From assembly GCA_003150175.1 (NCBI GenBank), contig QAKZ01000052.1:40524-80661 (forward strand): 40,138 nt of DNA, written 5' to 3'. The notes beneath the pieces were generated by a model. The model did not search any database, was not told the origin of the DNA, and was given only the letters and a program-made list of their open reading frames with translations. Positions 8,260 to 17,302 of the stretch are shown piece after piece. Source of the DNA: Coriobacteriia bacterium (GTDB lineage: Bacteria; Actinomycetota; Coriobacteriia; Coriobacteriales; Atopobiaceae). Position 1 is the stretch's first letter, and every line of letters starts with the position of its first letter. Both the position numbers and the translations under genes were made by a program.

Positions 8260-9579
8260 ATGGTCAAGACACTGGTGCTCGTGCGTCACGGAAAGACCGA
8301 GGACGCAAGCCCGACGGGCGACGACATCGACCGCAAGCTCACATCGGCGGGGATCCGCGCGCTCGAGGTCGCGTATCCCCGGACGTTCGCGCTGCTCGGC
8401 GAGGACCCTGAGGTCGCCGTCTGGTGCAGCCCCGCCGTGCGCGCGCTGCAAACGGCGGGCGTGGTTGCCGAGGCGGTCGATTCCTGCGGCATCGATGTGC
8501 GCCAGTCGCTCTACGACCAGGACCTCGATGCCTTCCTCTCGGAGCTCGCGAAGGCCGACCCTGATGCCGATACGCTCGCCGTCGTCGGCCACGTCCCCTT
8601 CATGGACGCGCTGCTCAAGCACCTGACCGGCGTCGACCTCAAGTTCAACAAGGGCGGCGTCGCCGCGATCTCGCTGCCCGACGGCCCTGCGGCCGCGGGC
8701 TCGCTGCTCTGGTACGTCGCCGGCCCCGACGCGGTGTCCTGGGACGCGATGGCCGAGGTCGACGACCAGGTCGAGCTCATGTCCGCCGAGCTCGCCGACG
8801 CCTGCGACGCGTTCCTCGCCGACCCCGCCGACGTCGAGGCGCTCCGCGTGTTCCGCATCTGCCTTCGCCGGCTGCGTTCGCTTATCCAGTTCCTCTCGCC
8901 CTGGCAGTCAAAGAAGCAGTGCCACCGCACCTCCGACGACCTGCGCGCGCTGCTCGACGCGACGTCGCCGCTGCGCGAGATCGACATCCTCTCCGACGTC
9001 GTCGACGCGCTCGTGGAATCCGGCGAGCTCGGCGAGAACTGCCTTCTGCCCGTGGCCTGTGCCAAGGAGCGCCAGCTCGAGCTTGAGGGCGTGATCGCCC
9101 TCATGCGCAAGCGCCACGTCAAGCGCCGCCTGCACAACATCGCCGACGACTGCCCGAGCATCAAGTGGAAGAGCCGCGTGCTCGCCTCCGGGCTCAACGC
9201 CGAGGATTTCCAGAAGCACTTCGACGAGGAGCTCGCGGGGCTCGACGACGCCCTGTTCGGCCTCGACCTGCGCGACCCCGAGGCGGTCCATCTCGCCCGG
9301 CGCGACGCGAAGGAGATGCACTTCGTCGCCCGCGCCCTCGCCGGCGTCATCGGCGACGACCGCGCAAAGACGAGCGAGTACATGGACAACATCCAAGGCG
9401 AGCTCGGGGCTCTGGGCGACGCCTACCGCAACGAGCGCCTGGCCAACGAGTACTCCTTGAGCCCGCGGTTTCGCGGCGTGCGCGCCGACCTCGGCGTCGT
9501 GGCCCGCGACCAGGCCGAGGTGGCGAGCGCGATCCTGGCCGGGTCCACCTTCGCATCCCGTATGCGCGCCGCCGATTAA
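8260..9579 (+). CDS. SixA-type histidine phosphatase fused to a CHAD domain
   Basis: Two-domain protein of 439 residues. Residues 1-155 form a histidine phosphatase of the SixA branch: [10 protein letters not shown] holds the catalytic [16 protein letters not shown] the second arginine region, and VVGHVPFMD the second histidine. Residues about 170-435 are a CHAD domain, an all-helical domain with conserved His/Arg/Lys that binds polyphosphate. Its helices are visible in [16 protein letters not shown] and in the repeated basic segments [15 protein letters not shown] and [12 protein letters not shown]. The ATG at 8260 was chosen because the RHG motif must lie near the N-terminus; the longer frame begins in the upstream hairpin array. 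The pairing suggests action on phosphate chains or phosphohistidine; this is inference. Confidence 0.85.
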   Translation: MVKTLVLVRHGKTEDASPTGDDIDRKLTSAGIRALEVAYPRTFALLGEDPEVAVWCSPAVRALQTAGVVAEAVDSCGIDVRQSLYDQDLDAFLSELAKADPDADTLAVVGHVPFMDALLKHLTGVDLKFNKGGVAAISLPDGPAAAGSLLWYVAGPDAVSWDAMAEVDDQVELMSAELADACDAFLADPADVEALRVFRICLRRLRSLIQFLSPWQSKKQCHRTSDDLRALLDATSPLREIDILSDVVDALVESGELGENCLLPVACAKERQLELEGVIALMRKRHVKRRLHNIADDCPSIKWKSRVLASGLNAEDFQKHFDEELAGLDDALFGLDLRDPEAVHLARRDAKEMHFVARALAGVIGDDRAKTSEYMDNIQGELGALGDAYRNERLANEYSLSPRFRGVRADLGVVARDQAEVASAILAGSTFASRMRAAD

Positions 9580-9597
9580 TCGATCTAAGCCTGCGAT

Positions 9598-9642
9598 GAG
9601 TGCCAGGGGGAATCGGCGACGGTTTCCCCTGGCGCTCGTTTT
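9598..9642 (+). terminator. intrinsic terminator after the SixA-CHAD gene
   Basis: gagtgccaggggg-aa pairs with ttcccctggcgctc (9598-9612 with 9623-9637, one bulge, one G-T pair), followed by GTTTTTC. It ends shortly before the fumC ribosome site. Confidence 0.8.
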
Positions 9643-9658
9643 TCGGAAGGAGACCCAG

Positions 9659-11053
9659 ATGACCGACTCGTCCGAGTATCGCATCGAGCACGACTCGATG
9701 GGGGAGGTCCGTGTGCCCGCCGACGCCCTGTGGGGCGCCCAGACCCAGCGCAGCCACGAGAACTTCCCCATCGGCGGGCAGACCATGCCGCCCGAGATCA
9801 TCCGGGCGTTCGCCCAGCTCAAAAAGGCCGCCGCCTTCGCCAACCGCGACCTCGGGCGCTTGGGCGCCAAAGAGGCCGGTCTCATCGCCGCCGCTGCCGA
9901 CGAGGTCCTCGCCGGCGAGCTCGACGGCAACTTCCCGCTCGTCGTCTGGCAGACCGGGTCCGGCACGCAGTCGAACATGAACATGAACGAGGTGCTCGCC
10001 AACCGCGGGAACCAGCTCGCCGCCGAGCGCGGTGTCGCCCTCGGGCGGCCGCTCCACCCCAACGACTCGGTGAACATGAGCCAGAGCTCGAACGACACCT
10101 TCCCCACGGCGATGCACATCGCGGCGGCGACGGCCGTCACGGGGCGCCTCCTCCCGGCGGTGAAGAGGCTCGAGGCCACCTTCGAGCGCCTCGAGCGCGA
10201 GAACGAGGGCGTGGTCAAGTGCGGGCGCACGCACCTGCAGGACGCCGTCCCCATAGCCTTCAGCCAGGAGATCTCCGGTTGGCGGGGCCTTCTGGAAGGA
10301 GCGGCCGAGGAGCTCTCTGCAGCGCTTCCGGGGCTCTACCGCCTGGCGCTCGGCGGCACGGCGGTCGGCACGGGCCTCAACGCGCCCGCCGGCTTCGACG
10401 AGGCCGTGGCCGCCCACATAGCCGAGCAGACGGACCTGCCCTTCGTCACCGACCCGAACAAGTTCCGCGCGCTCACCGGCAAGGACGCGGTCGTCTTTGC
10501 CCACGGCGCCGTCAAGGCGCTCGCCGCGAACATGATGAAGATCGCCAACGACGTCCGCTGGCTCGCCTCCGGCCCGCGCCTGGGCCTGGGCGAGATCACC
10601 ATCCCCGCCAACGAGCCCGGAAGCTCCATCATGCCCGGTAAGGTCAACCCCACCCAGTGCGAGGCGGTCACGATGGTCGCCGTGCAGGTCATGGGCAACG
10701 ACGCGACCATCGGCTTCGCGGCGTCGCAGGGCAACTTCGAGCTGAACGTCTTCATGCCCGTGATCGCGTACAACTTCCTGCAGTCCGTGGACCTTCTTGC
10801 CGACGCGATCCGCTCGTTCAACGAGCGCTGCGCCGCGGGCATCGAGGCCAACCGGGCAAAGATGGACGCGAACCTGCACAACTCGCTCATGCTCGTGACG
10901 GCGCTCAACCCCCACATCGGCTACGAGAACGCCGCTCGCGTGGCAAAGAAGGCCTTTGCCGAGGACACGAGCCTGCGCGAGGCCTGCGTCGCGCTCGGCT
11001 TCCTCACGGCAGACGAGTTCGACGCTGTCTTCCACCCTGAGCAGATGGTGTAG
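9659..11053 (+). CDS. fumC: class II fumarate hydratase
   Basis: Fumarase of 464 residues, the usual length; it interconverts fumarate and malate in the cytoplasm as a homotetramer without iron-sulfur cluster. The conserved blocks of the fumarase/aspartase superfamily are all present: [16 protein letters not shown] (about 101), [20 protein letters not shown] (about 132) and the signature [15 protein letters not shown] (about 321), whose Ser lies on the mobile loop. [15 protein letters not shown] carries the active-site His. The ATG at 9659 follows AAGGAG; the longer frame would start inside the terminator. It is probably transcribed alone, with terminators on both sides. In an anaerobe it would serve the reductive branch of the TCA cycle. 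Confidence 0.95.
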   Translation: MTDSSEYRIEHDSMGEVRVPADALWGAQTQRSHENFPIGGQTMPPEIIRAFAQLKKAAAFANRDLGRLGAKEAGLIAAAADEVLAGELDGNFPLVVWQTGSGTQSNMNMNEVLANRGNQLAAERGVALGRPLHPNDSVNMSQSSNDTFPTAMHIAAATAVTGRLLPAVKRLEATFERLERENEGVVKCGRTHLQDAVPIAFSQEISGWRGLLEGAAEELSAALPGLYRLALGGTAVGTGLNAPAGFDEAVAAHIAEQTDLPFVTDPNKFRALTGKDAVVFAHGAVKALAANMMKIANDVRWLASGPRLGLGEITIPANEPGSSIMPGKVNPTQCEAVTMVAVQVMGNDATIGFAASQGNFELNVFMPVIAYNFLQSVDLLADAIRSFNERCAAGIEANRAKMDANLHNSLMLVTALNPHIGYENAARVAKKAFAEDTSLREACVALGFLTADEFDAVFHPEQMV

Positions 11054-11081
11054 GCGTCCGCGTCTGGGGTGCCGCCTCGAC

Positions 11082-11140
11082 AAAAAGCCCCGTCCGCCTC
11101 CTGCTTCCGGGTTGCCGGGGCAGGCGCGAACGGGGCTTCT
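11082..11140. terminator. bidirectional terminator between fumC and the FKBP gene
   Basis: aaaaagccccg at 11082-11092 pairs with the cggggctt at 11131-11138 through a long stem with an inner hairpin. It has A-rich 5' and pyrimidine-rich 3' flanks. It can serve fumC (plus) and the FKBP gene (minus), which converge here. Confidence 0.75.
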
Positions 11141-11175
11141 TGCCACCTTTGAGTTATAAGGCGCGGGCAGGCCGC

Positions 11176-11604
11176 CTACTCGGCGACCTCGAGCAGCTCG
11201 ATGTTGAAGTTGAGGTCCTTGCCGGCCATCTCGTGGTTCATGTCGAAGGTGATGTTGCCGTTCTCGACCTTGGCGACGGTCGCGGGGAAGGGCTGGCCGG
11301 AGGGGGAGGCGAGCATGACCTTGTCGCCGGCGCTGAGGTTCTCGGCGCCGGGGAGCATGCTCACGGGGACGGTCTGCATGAGGTCGTCGCGGCGCTCGCC
11401 GTAGGCCTCGGCTGCGGGGATGTGGACGTCGACGACCTGGCCGACCTCCATGTCCTTGACGGCAGCGTCGAAGCCCTTGATCATCTGGCCGGCCATGCAG
11501 GTGAACTCCAGCGGCTCGTCGCGGTCGCGGCTGGAGTCGAACTTCGTGCCGTCGTCCAGGGTGCCGACGTAGTGGACCTTGACCTTCTTGCCCTCGTTGC
11601 TCAT
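11176..11604 (-). CDS. FKBP-type peptidyl-prolyl isomerase, SlyD-like
   Basis: Cytosolic prolyl isomerase of 142 residues with the SlyD arrangement: the FKBP domain is split by an insert-in-flap chaperone domain. FKBP parts are KVKVHYVGTLDDGTKFDSS at the N-terminus and MAGQMIKGFDAAVKDMEVG. The flap insert follows PAAEAYGERRDD, and the C-terminal strand is NITFDMNHEMAGKDLNFNIE. The NHEMAGK.L.F.I motif is a hallmark of SlyD-like proteins. The histidine-rich nickel-binding tail of E. coli SlyD is missing, so a metallochaperone role is not supported. The ATG at 11604 follows AAGGAG at seven bases; the ORF start at 11634 would add ten unsupported residues. Confidence 0.9.
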   Translation of the reverse strand: MSNEGKKVKVHYVGTLDDGTKFDSSRDRDEPLEFTCMAGQMIKGFDAAVKDMEVGQVVDVHIPAAEAYGERRDDLMQTVPVSMLPGAENLSAGDKVMLASPSGQPFPATVAKVENGNITFDMNHEMAGKDLNFNIELLEVAE

Positions 11605-11750
11605 GTAAAAGCTCCTTGTGCTCGGTGCGTTCATACAGGGTCGCAGTATACCCGAGTCTTGCCGGGGCTGCTGAGGGGCCTTTGCCCTCGCCTGGAAGCG
11701 AATACCTCGTCTAACTTTTTCTTGCTTTAGGGTAGGATGGAAAAGTTAAC

Positions 11751-11763
11751 TTAGGCTGTCTAA
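11751..11763. promoter_or_regulatory. possible DtxR/IdeR-like operator
   Basis: ttaggctgtctaa is a near-perfect 13-nt palindrome (TTAGgC / GtCTAA), 43 nt before the ABC gene start. Iron or manganese repressors of the DtxR family bind TTAGG-CCTAA type sites. The match is partial and no regulator gene is in the window, so this is a candidate only. Confidence 0.35.
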
Positions 11764-11806
11764 TGACGCGGGGTCACGGCCTCGCGTGGAATCGGAGCAC
11801 GTAACC

Positions 11807-12882
11807 ATGATGGATAAAAGGCTCTTGGCCCTGGTGCCCGAGGCCCTGCGCCATGTGCTGGCCACGGTCGTGTGGCAGTGGGTGGGGCTTTTGGGCAACG
11901 CCGCGGTGGTGTGGGTCATCGCCCGCGCGCTGGCGGCGCTGGCTGTCGGTGGGACGGTTCCCGCATCGGCGCTGACCATGCTGAGCGCCGGGATCGTGGC
12001 GCGGGCCATATCCGCGCGCCTCACGTCGCGCGAGAGCTTCATCGCCTCCCAGGGCGTGAAGAAGACCCCGCGCCGCGGCCGCTGCTCCCCGAGCGCGGCG
12101 ATCACTTCTCGATGGGTCGTGTGAGCTTTTCTTACGAAGAAGGACGCTGCGTCCTCGACAAGGTGGACATCGACGTGCCGTCGGTGGGGCTCACCGCCAT
12201 CGTGGGCGAGTCGGGCAGCGGCAAGTCCACGGTCGCGGCCCTTCTTTCCGGGCGCTACGACGGCTACGAGGGCAATGTCTTTCTCGGCGGCAAGCAGGTG
12301 CGCGACATCGACCGCGCCGCGCTCGCCCGCTACGTGACCGTCGTCGGGCTGCAGGCGCGCCTCTTTGCTGGCACCGTCGCGGACAACCTCCGCATGGCGG
12401 TGCCCGACGCGACCGACGAGGAGCTGTGGCAGGCGCTCGAGCTCGCGCGCCTCGCAGACTTCCTGCGCACCCAGGACGGGCTCGACACGCGCCTCGAGCA
12501 GAACGGCGAGAACTGGAGCGGCGGCCAGCGCCAGCGCCTGGCCCTGGCCCGCGCCGTGTGCGCGGACAGCCCGGTCTACGTCTTCGACGAGGCGACGAGC
12601 AACATCGACGCGGAGTCCGAGGAAGCCGTCATGGGCGCCGTCCGCGAGCTCGCGCGCGACCGCGCGGTCGTCGTGATCTCGCACCGCCTGGCGAACGTGG
12701 TCTGCGCGCAGCGCATCTACGTGCTCGACCACGGCGATGTTGCCGGGGCGGGGACGCACGAGGAGCTCCTGCGCGGCTGCGGGGCCTACCGCGCGCTGTG
12801 GTCCGCGCAGGCCGAGCTCGAGAGCCTTACCAAGGGGCAGCCCGCCCGCGATGCCGAGGAGGCCGACGATGAACAGGAGTAA
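11807..12882 (+). pseudogene. ABC exporter half-transporter with internal deletion (CydD-like); ATPase domain intact
   Basis: Remnant of a fused permease-ATPase protein that would normally be about 560-580 residues. The first piece (ATG at 11807 to about 12066) encodes two membrane helices in frame 2 (LATVVWQWVGLLGNAAVVWVI onward). It stops at 12124 in nonsense sequence. The second piece reads in frame 1 from about 12095 and is a complete nucleotide-binding domain: Walker A GESGSGKST, Q-loop VGLQARLF, signature WSGGQRQR, Walker B VYVFDEATSNID, H-loop VISHRL. Helices 3-6 and the coupling loops are gone. An ATG at 12112 could express the ATPase domain alone, overlapping the first frame by 13 nt. 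The stop overlaps the next ABC gene by 14 nt, so the pair was an exporter operon. Confidence 0.75.
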
Positions 12883-14533
12883 TGCCCGCGTCATGTGGCG
12901 CATGCTCGGCCTCGCGAGGCCGCTTGCCGGATGGATGGTCCTCGCGGTGGCATGCGGCGTCGCCGGGTTCTGCTGCGCGACGGGCATCCCCGTGCTCGCC
13001 TCCGCGGCCGCGCTCGCGGCGGCGGGGAAGGGGACGCTTGCATGGGGACTGCCCGCGGCCGTCGCCGCCCTCGCCCTCATGGCCGTCGCCCGCGGCGTCC
13101 TCCACTACATCGAGCAGCGCTGCAACCATTACATCGCCTTCAGGCTGCTCGCGCACATCCGCGATCTCGTGTTCGGCGCGCTGCGCAAGCTCTGCCCCGC
13201 CAAGCTCGCCGGGGCCGACCGCGGCAGCCTCGTCTCGACCATGACGTCCGACGTCGAGCTGCTCGAGGTCTTCTACGCCCACACGGTGAGCCCCGTGTGC
13301 ATCGCCGCGCTCATGGCCGTGGTCATGGGCCTCTTCCTTGGCTATATCCACCCGCAGCTGGCGGCGCTCGCTCTCGCGAGCTACGCGCTCGTGGGCGTGG
13401 CGGTGCCCGTCCTCATCTCCCGCGGGTCGGGAACGGACGGCCGCGCCTCGCGCGACCAGGCGGGCGCGCTCTCGGGCTTCGTGCTCGACGCCCTGCGCGG
13501 CCTGGACGAGGTGCTCCAGTTCGGCGCGGGGCAGGCACGCCTGGCCGAGCTCGATCGCCGCAGCGAGGAGCTCTCGGGCACGCAGGCGCGCCTGCGCGAC
13601 GTTGCCGGCCGGGGGCAAGCTGCCACGACGGGCGCCATCATGGTCCTCTCTACGCTGCAGCTGCTCCTGGCCGTCGACCTCGCCTCCGCGGGCGCCGTTA
13701 CGGCCGAGGGCGCGGTCCTCGCTGTGGTTGCGACCTTCAGCTCGTTCGGCCCCTTCGTGGCGCTCGCCAACCTGGGGTCCACGTTGCAGGGCACGCTCGC
13801 CGCGGGCAACCGCGTGCTGGACATCCTCGACGAGGAGCCGCAGGTGGCCGAGGTTCCCGACGACGCGGGGACGCACCCGGCGTTCACGGGCGCCGCCGCC
13901 GAGCACGTGGGCTTCTCGTACGCCGACGAGCGGATTCTCGATGACGCCAGTATGTCCGTCGAGCCGGGCCGGATCGTCGCGGTCCAGGGCCGCTCGGGCT
14001 CGGGCAAGTCCACGCTCTGCCGCCTGCTCATGCGCTTCTGGGACGTCGACGAGGGGCGCGTCGAAATCGGAGGGGATGACGTGCGTCGCGTCGCCACGGG
14101 CGCCCTGCGCGACGCGGAGGCCTTCGTCGAGCAGGACACGCACCTCTTCCACGACAGCATCCGCGACAACCTGCTCATCGCTAAGCCCGATGCGACCGAT
14201 GAGGAGCTTGTGGCCGCGTGCCGCGCGGCGAGCGTGCACGACTTCATCGAAGGGTTGCCCCACGGCTACGACACGATGGTCGGCGAGCTCGGCGACACGC
14301 TGTCGGGCGGGGAGCGCCAGCGCCTGGGCCTTGCGCGCGCGTTCCTCCACGATGCGTCGCTGCTTTTGCTCGACGAGCCTACGAGCAACCTCGACACGCT
14401 CAACGAGGCGAGGGTCTTGAAGTCCCTCGACGATCAGCGCGGCCGCCGCGCTGTCGTGCTCGTCAGCCATCGCCCGACCACCGCTGCCATCGCCGACGAG
14501 GTGTACTCGATGGACTCCGGCTGCCTGAGCTGA
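12869..14533 (+). CDS. ABC exporter, fused permease-ATPase (CydC-like)
   Basis: Second half-transporter of the pair, 554 residues. Residues 1-300 hold six membrane helices (first near LAGWMVLAVACGVAGF, later GAIMVLSTLQLLLAVDL and AVVATFSSFGPFVALA). Residues about 335-554 hold the ATPase: Walker A GRSGSGKST, Q-loop VEQDTHLFHDS, signature LSGGERQRLGLARA, Walker B LLLLDEPTSNLD, H-loop VSHRPTT. The ATG at 12869 follows GAGGAGG and overlaps the upstream stop, a sign of translational coupling. ABC exporters of this type work as heterodimers; with its partner damaged, it may pair with the surviving ATPase fragment, act alone or be idle. Substrate unknown; CydDC-type thiol/haem export or siderophore transport are both possible. 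Confidence 0.85.
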   Translation: MNRSNARVMWRMLGLARPLAGWMVLAVACGVAGFCCATGIPVLASAAALAAAGKGTLAWGLPAAVAALALMAVARGVLHYIEQRCNHYIAFRLLAHIRDLVFGALRKLCPAKLAGADRGSLVSTMTSDVELLEVFYAHTVSPVCIAALMAVVMGLFLGYIHPQLAALALASYALVGVAVPVLISRGSGTDGRASRDQAGALSGFVLDALRGLDEVLQFGAGQARLAELDRRSEELSGTQARLRDVAGRGQAATTGAIMVLSTLQLLLAVDLASAGAVTAEGAVLAVVATFSSFGPFVALANLGSTLQGTLAAGNRVLDILDEEPQVAEVPDDAGTHPAFTGAAAEHVGFSYADERILDDASMSVEPGRIVAVQGRSGSGKSTLCRLLMRFWDVDEGRVEIGGDDVRRVATGALRDAEAFVEQDTHLFHDSIRDNLLIAKPDATDEELVAACRAASVHDFIEGLPHGYDTMVGELGDTLSGGERQRLGLARAFLHDASLLLLDEPTSNLDTLNEARVLKSLDDQRGRRAVVLVSHRPTTAAIADEVYSMDSGCLS

Positions 14534-14559
14534 GCGGGCGCGAACGATTGGAGCCGCAG

Positions 14560-14922
14560 GTGAATGCAAACAGGGAACTTACCCCCGAACAGATCGAGGC
14601 GAAGCGCGGCCGCGAGCGCGCGGTCGTCGCGCAGATGATCGGCACCTACTGCCATGGGAACCACGGCACGCCGCGCGGCGAGCTCTGCGACGAGTGCTCC
14701 GCGCTCGCGGCCTACGCCGACGCGCGCATCGGCCGCTGCCCCTTCATGGCGACCAAGACCTTCTGTTCCCAGTGCAAGGTCCATTGCTACGCTCCCAAGG
14801 AGCGTCAGGCAATCAAGGACGTCATGCGTTACGCCGGCCCCCGGATGCTTTTGCGCCACCCCGCGATGACCATCCGACACGGCCTCGATACCCTCCGCGC
14901 GAAGCGCACAGAGCCGCGCTAG
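14560..14922 (+). CDS. YgbA/nitrous-oxide-stimulated-promoter family protein
   Basis: Small cysteine-rich protein of 120 residues resembling the YgbA_NO family. The conserved cysteines appear in TYCHGNHGT, ELCDECSAL, RIGRCPFM and KTFCSQCKVHCYAP, a pattern suggesting metal or cluster binding. RHPAMTIRHGLD near the end is also typical. In enterobacteria ygbA is controlled by the NO sensor NsrR; its biochemical role is unsettled. The GTG at 14560 has GGAG eight bases before it and starts 26 nt after the ABC gene stop, so it may belong to that operon. The only in-frame alternative nearby is a TTG at 14548 with a poorer ribosome site. Confidence 0.8.
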   Translation: MNANRELTPEQIEAKRGRERAVVAQMIGTYCHGNHGTPRGELCDECSALAAYADARIGRCPFMATKTFCSQCKVHCYAPKERQAIKDVMRYAGPRMLLRHPAMTIRHGLDTLRAKRTEPR

Positions 14923-14984
14923 ACTAAAAAGACTGCGCCGCGCGAATCCGCGCGGCGGCGATCGGCGCAAGAGAGGAGCGCGGC

Positions 14985-15773
14985 ATGGGCTGCGATCGAG
15001 ATAACGCAAACGGCTTCGTCGGCGTCTTCGACTCGGGTGTGGGCGGCATCAGCGTGCTCAAGTCGCTCGTCGCGGAGCTCCCGGGCGAGGACTTCCGTTT
15101 CTTTGGCGATTCCGCGCACGCCCCCTACGGCGAAAAAACGGTCGAGCGCGTGCGCGAGCTCTCGCACGACATCGTCGAGCGCTTCGTCGCGGACGGCGCG
15201 AAGGCCATCGTGATCGCCTGCAACACTGCCACTTCCGCCGCAGCGCCGGGCCTGCGCGCCGAGTATCCCGACCTGCCCATCATCGGCATCGAGCCGGCGC
15301 TCAAGCCCGCGACCGAGGCGCCCGACCACGGGCGCATCCTCGTCATGGCGACCGACATCACCCTGCGGCTCGACAAATACCACGAGCTCGCGGAGACCTA
15401 TGGACAGGGCTGCGAGGTCATATCCGTCCCGTGCCCCGGGCTCGCCGGCCGCATCGAGCACGGCGACCTCGAAGCTGCCGACCTCGTCGAGATGATTCGC
15501 GGCTACGTGGGTTCCTTTGCCGGCACGGTCGGCTCCGTTGTCCTGGGCTGCACGCACTACCCGTTCGTGCGCAGGCAGATCGCCGAGGTCCTCGGCTCCG
15601 ACGTCAAGTTCTACGACGGCGGCGCGGGCACGGCTCGGCAGCTCCGCAAGCGCCTGGACGAGGCCGGACTGCTCGCACCCGCGGGCCGAGCGGGCTCCGT
15701 TGAGTTCGCGTCGAGCAAGGACACCCCCGCCGAGCTCGCGCTCTACCGCGAGTTCTTCGGCTACGAGCTCTGA
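14985..15773 (+). CDS. murI: glutamate racemase
   Basis: Cofactor-independent racemase of 262 residues, the normal length. It supplies D-glutamate for peptidoglycan. The N-terminal GVFDSGVGGISVL contains the catalytic-site Asp-Ser. The first catalytic Cys is in VIACNTATS (about residue 75) and the second in VLGCTHYPFV (about 185). FGDSAHAPYGEKT, a further active-site loop, is intact. AGAGGAG precedes the ATG. A small gccgcgcg hairpin at 14937-14956 lies in the leader and could end the upstream transcript. No other cell-wall gene is adjacent. Confidence 0.95.
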   Translation: MGCDRDNANGFVGVFDSGVGGISVLKSLVAELPGEDFRFFGDSAHAPYGEKTVERVRELSHDIVERFVADGAKAIVIACNTATSAAAPGLRAEYPDLPIIGIEPALKPATEAPDHGRILVMATDITLRLDKYHELAETYGQGCEVISVPCPGLAGRIEHGDLEAADLVEMIRGYVGSFAGTVGSVVLGCTHYPFVRRQIAEVLGSDVKFYDGGAGTARQLRKRLDEAGLLAPAGRAGSVEFASSKDTPAELALYREFFGYEL

Positions 15774-15830
15774 TTCTGCTGGCAAAGCGCTTGCAAGGCG
15801 ATTTTTCTGGTCGTGGCCTCGGGCGAAGCT

Positions 15831-16048
15831 GCGCAAAATTCGCTTAGGGCCACGCTGATGCCCTCCATGTGCACAAAACTCGCTTAGGGCCACGCGTTTT
15901 GAGCGCCTCGGGAGCTTCGCTATCAATTTAGGGCTATAAAAGCCCAGTTGCTGAATAGCGGAATCGGCTCAGGAGGCGAAAACACGTAGCCCTAAGCGAG
16001 TTTTGCGCAAAGGAATCATTTCAGCGTGGCCCTAAGCGAGTTTTGCGC
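15831..16048. repeat. nested palindromic repeat cluster (four copies of a ~28-nt unit)
   Basis: Four copies share the core caaaactcgcttagggc. Copy 1 (15831-15858) and copy 4 (16021-16048, inverted) match over 28 nt with one mismatch. Copy 2 (15871-15900) and copy 3 (15979-16008, inverted) match over 30 nt with three mismatches. The copies are nested, so the region can fold into a two-layer hairpin around an 80-nt loop, which itself holds a gggct...agccc stem. It fills the gap between convergent murI and the DegV gene. It looks like a REP/BIME or small MITE; no RAYT transposase is in the window. Confidence 0.85.
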
Positions 16049-16081
16049 GCTCGCGCGGCCCTGGGGAGGGCGCTGCGGACC

Positions 16082-16966
16082 CTATGCCCTCGGCTTGCCC
16101 CAGAAAAAGAGCGCGACGGTGCCCGGGCCGGTGTGGCAGCCGATGGTGGCGCCGATGTCCCAGATGCGGACGGGTCCGTCGATGTGCGTGAACTTGGCCT
16201 CGATCTCGTTTGCGAGCTCGCGGGCGTCCTTCTGGCACTCGGACTGGGAGATGTAGACCTTGCCGGAGTAGTCGAGCCCGCCCTTCGCGAGCTCCTCCAT
16301 GATCTGCAGGTCACGCTTGATGGCGCGCTGCTTGGTGCGGATCTTTTCCTTGACGGCGAGCGAGCCGTCGGGAGCGACGTCCATCACCGGGCAGATCTTG
16401 AGCAAGCCGCCCATGAGGCCGGCGGCCTTGGAGATCCTGCCACCGCGGATGAAGAACGTGAGGTCGGTCGAGAAGAACCAGTGCTGTACCTCGAGCTTGT
16501 GCTCCTCGGCCCAGGCAGCGACCTCGTCGATGCCGAGCCCCTCGTCTCGCAGGTCGGCGAGGCGGTCGACGAGTAGACCATAGCCCGAGCTCGCGGCGAG
16601 GGAGTCCACTACGACGACCTTGCGGTCGGGATATTTCTCGGCGAGGAGGTCGCGTGCGGCCAAGGCGGAGTTGTAGGTGCCCGAGATCCCGCTGGAGAGG
16701 GTCACGTGCAGGACGTCGAGCCCCTGCGAGAGGAAGCGCTCGAAGTGCTCGGCGTAGTCGCCCGCCGAGATCTGAGAGGTCTTGGCCTCGGCGCCCGCGA
16801 GCATCTTCGCGTAGAGCTGGGCGGGGGAGTTCGTGCGGCCGAAGTCGTCCTTGCACCACTGCCCGTCGAGTTCGTAGTTGAAGTCGATGTGCTTGATGTC
16901 GCGCGCGTCGAGGGTGTCTTCGGTCACATCGACGGTGGAACAGCAGCTCAGTACATAGTTGGGCAC
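16082..16966 (-). CDS. DegV family fatty-acid-binding protein
   Basis: DegV-family protein of 294 residues. The fold binds one fatty acid between two domains; some members (FakB) present the fatty acid to FakA for phosphorylation. Visible family motifs: the early Cys/Ser/Thr segment (LSCCSTVDVT), TSQISAGDY (TSqps-type motif), LSSGISGTYNSA (lipid-head loop) and the C-terminal HTGPGTVALFFWG. FFIRGGRISKAAGLMGGLL matches the conserved ylrkGGRi region. The start is a GTG (16964-16966) behind AAAGGGGA. No fakA kinase is in the window, so the FakB role is only possible. Confidence 0.9.
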   Translation of the reverse strand: MPNYVLSCCSTVDVTEDTLDARDIKHIDFNYELDGQWCKDDFGRTNSPAQLYAKMLAGAEAKTSQISAGDYAEHFERFLSQGLDVLHVTLSSGISGTYNSALAARDLLAEKYPDRKVVVVDSLAASSGYGLLVDRLADLRDEGLGIDEVAAWAEEHKLEVQHWFFSTDLTFFIRGGRISKAAGLMGGLLKICPVMDVAPDGSLAVKEKIRTKQRAIKRDLQIMEELAKGGLDYSGKVYISQSECQKDARELANEIEAKFTHIDGPVRIWDIGATIGCHTGPGTVALFFWGKPRA

Positions 16967-17168
16967 GGCATCCCCTTTCGCTCGGTTAACCTCTCAAGTG
17001 TAACCGCGCGGGCGGGGGTGCCGTGCCCACAGAAGCCAATCGGCGCATAGAGGGGCGGACATCTCCTTCCGCGAGCCGACGTACCGCCCGCCGCGCCCTT
17101 ACCTTCTTCATAGTTCCTTCATGCAACCAAAGCGGCGTGCGGCCCCGCGTCCCGCGCAACATGCGGTG

Positions 17169-17183
17169 AGATAGTTCCTATCT
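17169..17183. promoter_or_regulatory. palindrome in the larA leader
   Basis: agatagttcctatct is a perfect 6-bp-arm palindrome, about 120 nt before larA, in a 336-nt stretch without genes. It is a possible regulator site; no known operator is matched. Confidence 0.3.
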
Positions 17184-17280
17184 TGATAAATGGCGGTGAA
17201 CGGTAGCAAATCATCGGTAGACGGTTGTCGTCTAAGAGCGTAACCTTTCCGGAAGGGGCCGTGACCGGAGCGGCGACGAG

Positions 17281-17298
17281 TTAGGAAGAAGGACCTAA
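17281..17298 (+). promoter_or_regulatory. small inverted repeat around the larA ribosome site
   Basis: TTAGG and CCTAA (17281-17285, 17294-17298) bracket the AAGAAGGA ribosome site of larA. A weak five-pair hairpin could hide the site, or the DNA could be a metal-regulator box of the TTAGG-CCTAA kind. Confidence 0.3.
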
Positions 17299-17302
17299 CC
17301 CC

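Noticed and set aside
15831..16048. Considered as a CRISPR array
   Set aside because: Only four copies, in inverted orientation and with unequal gaps; no cas genes in the window.
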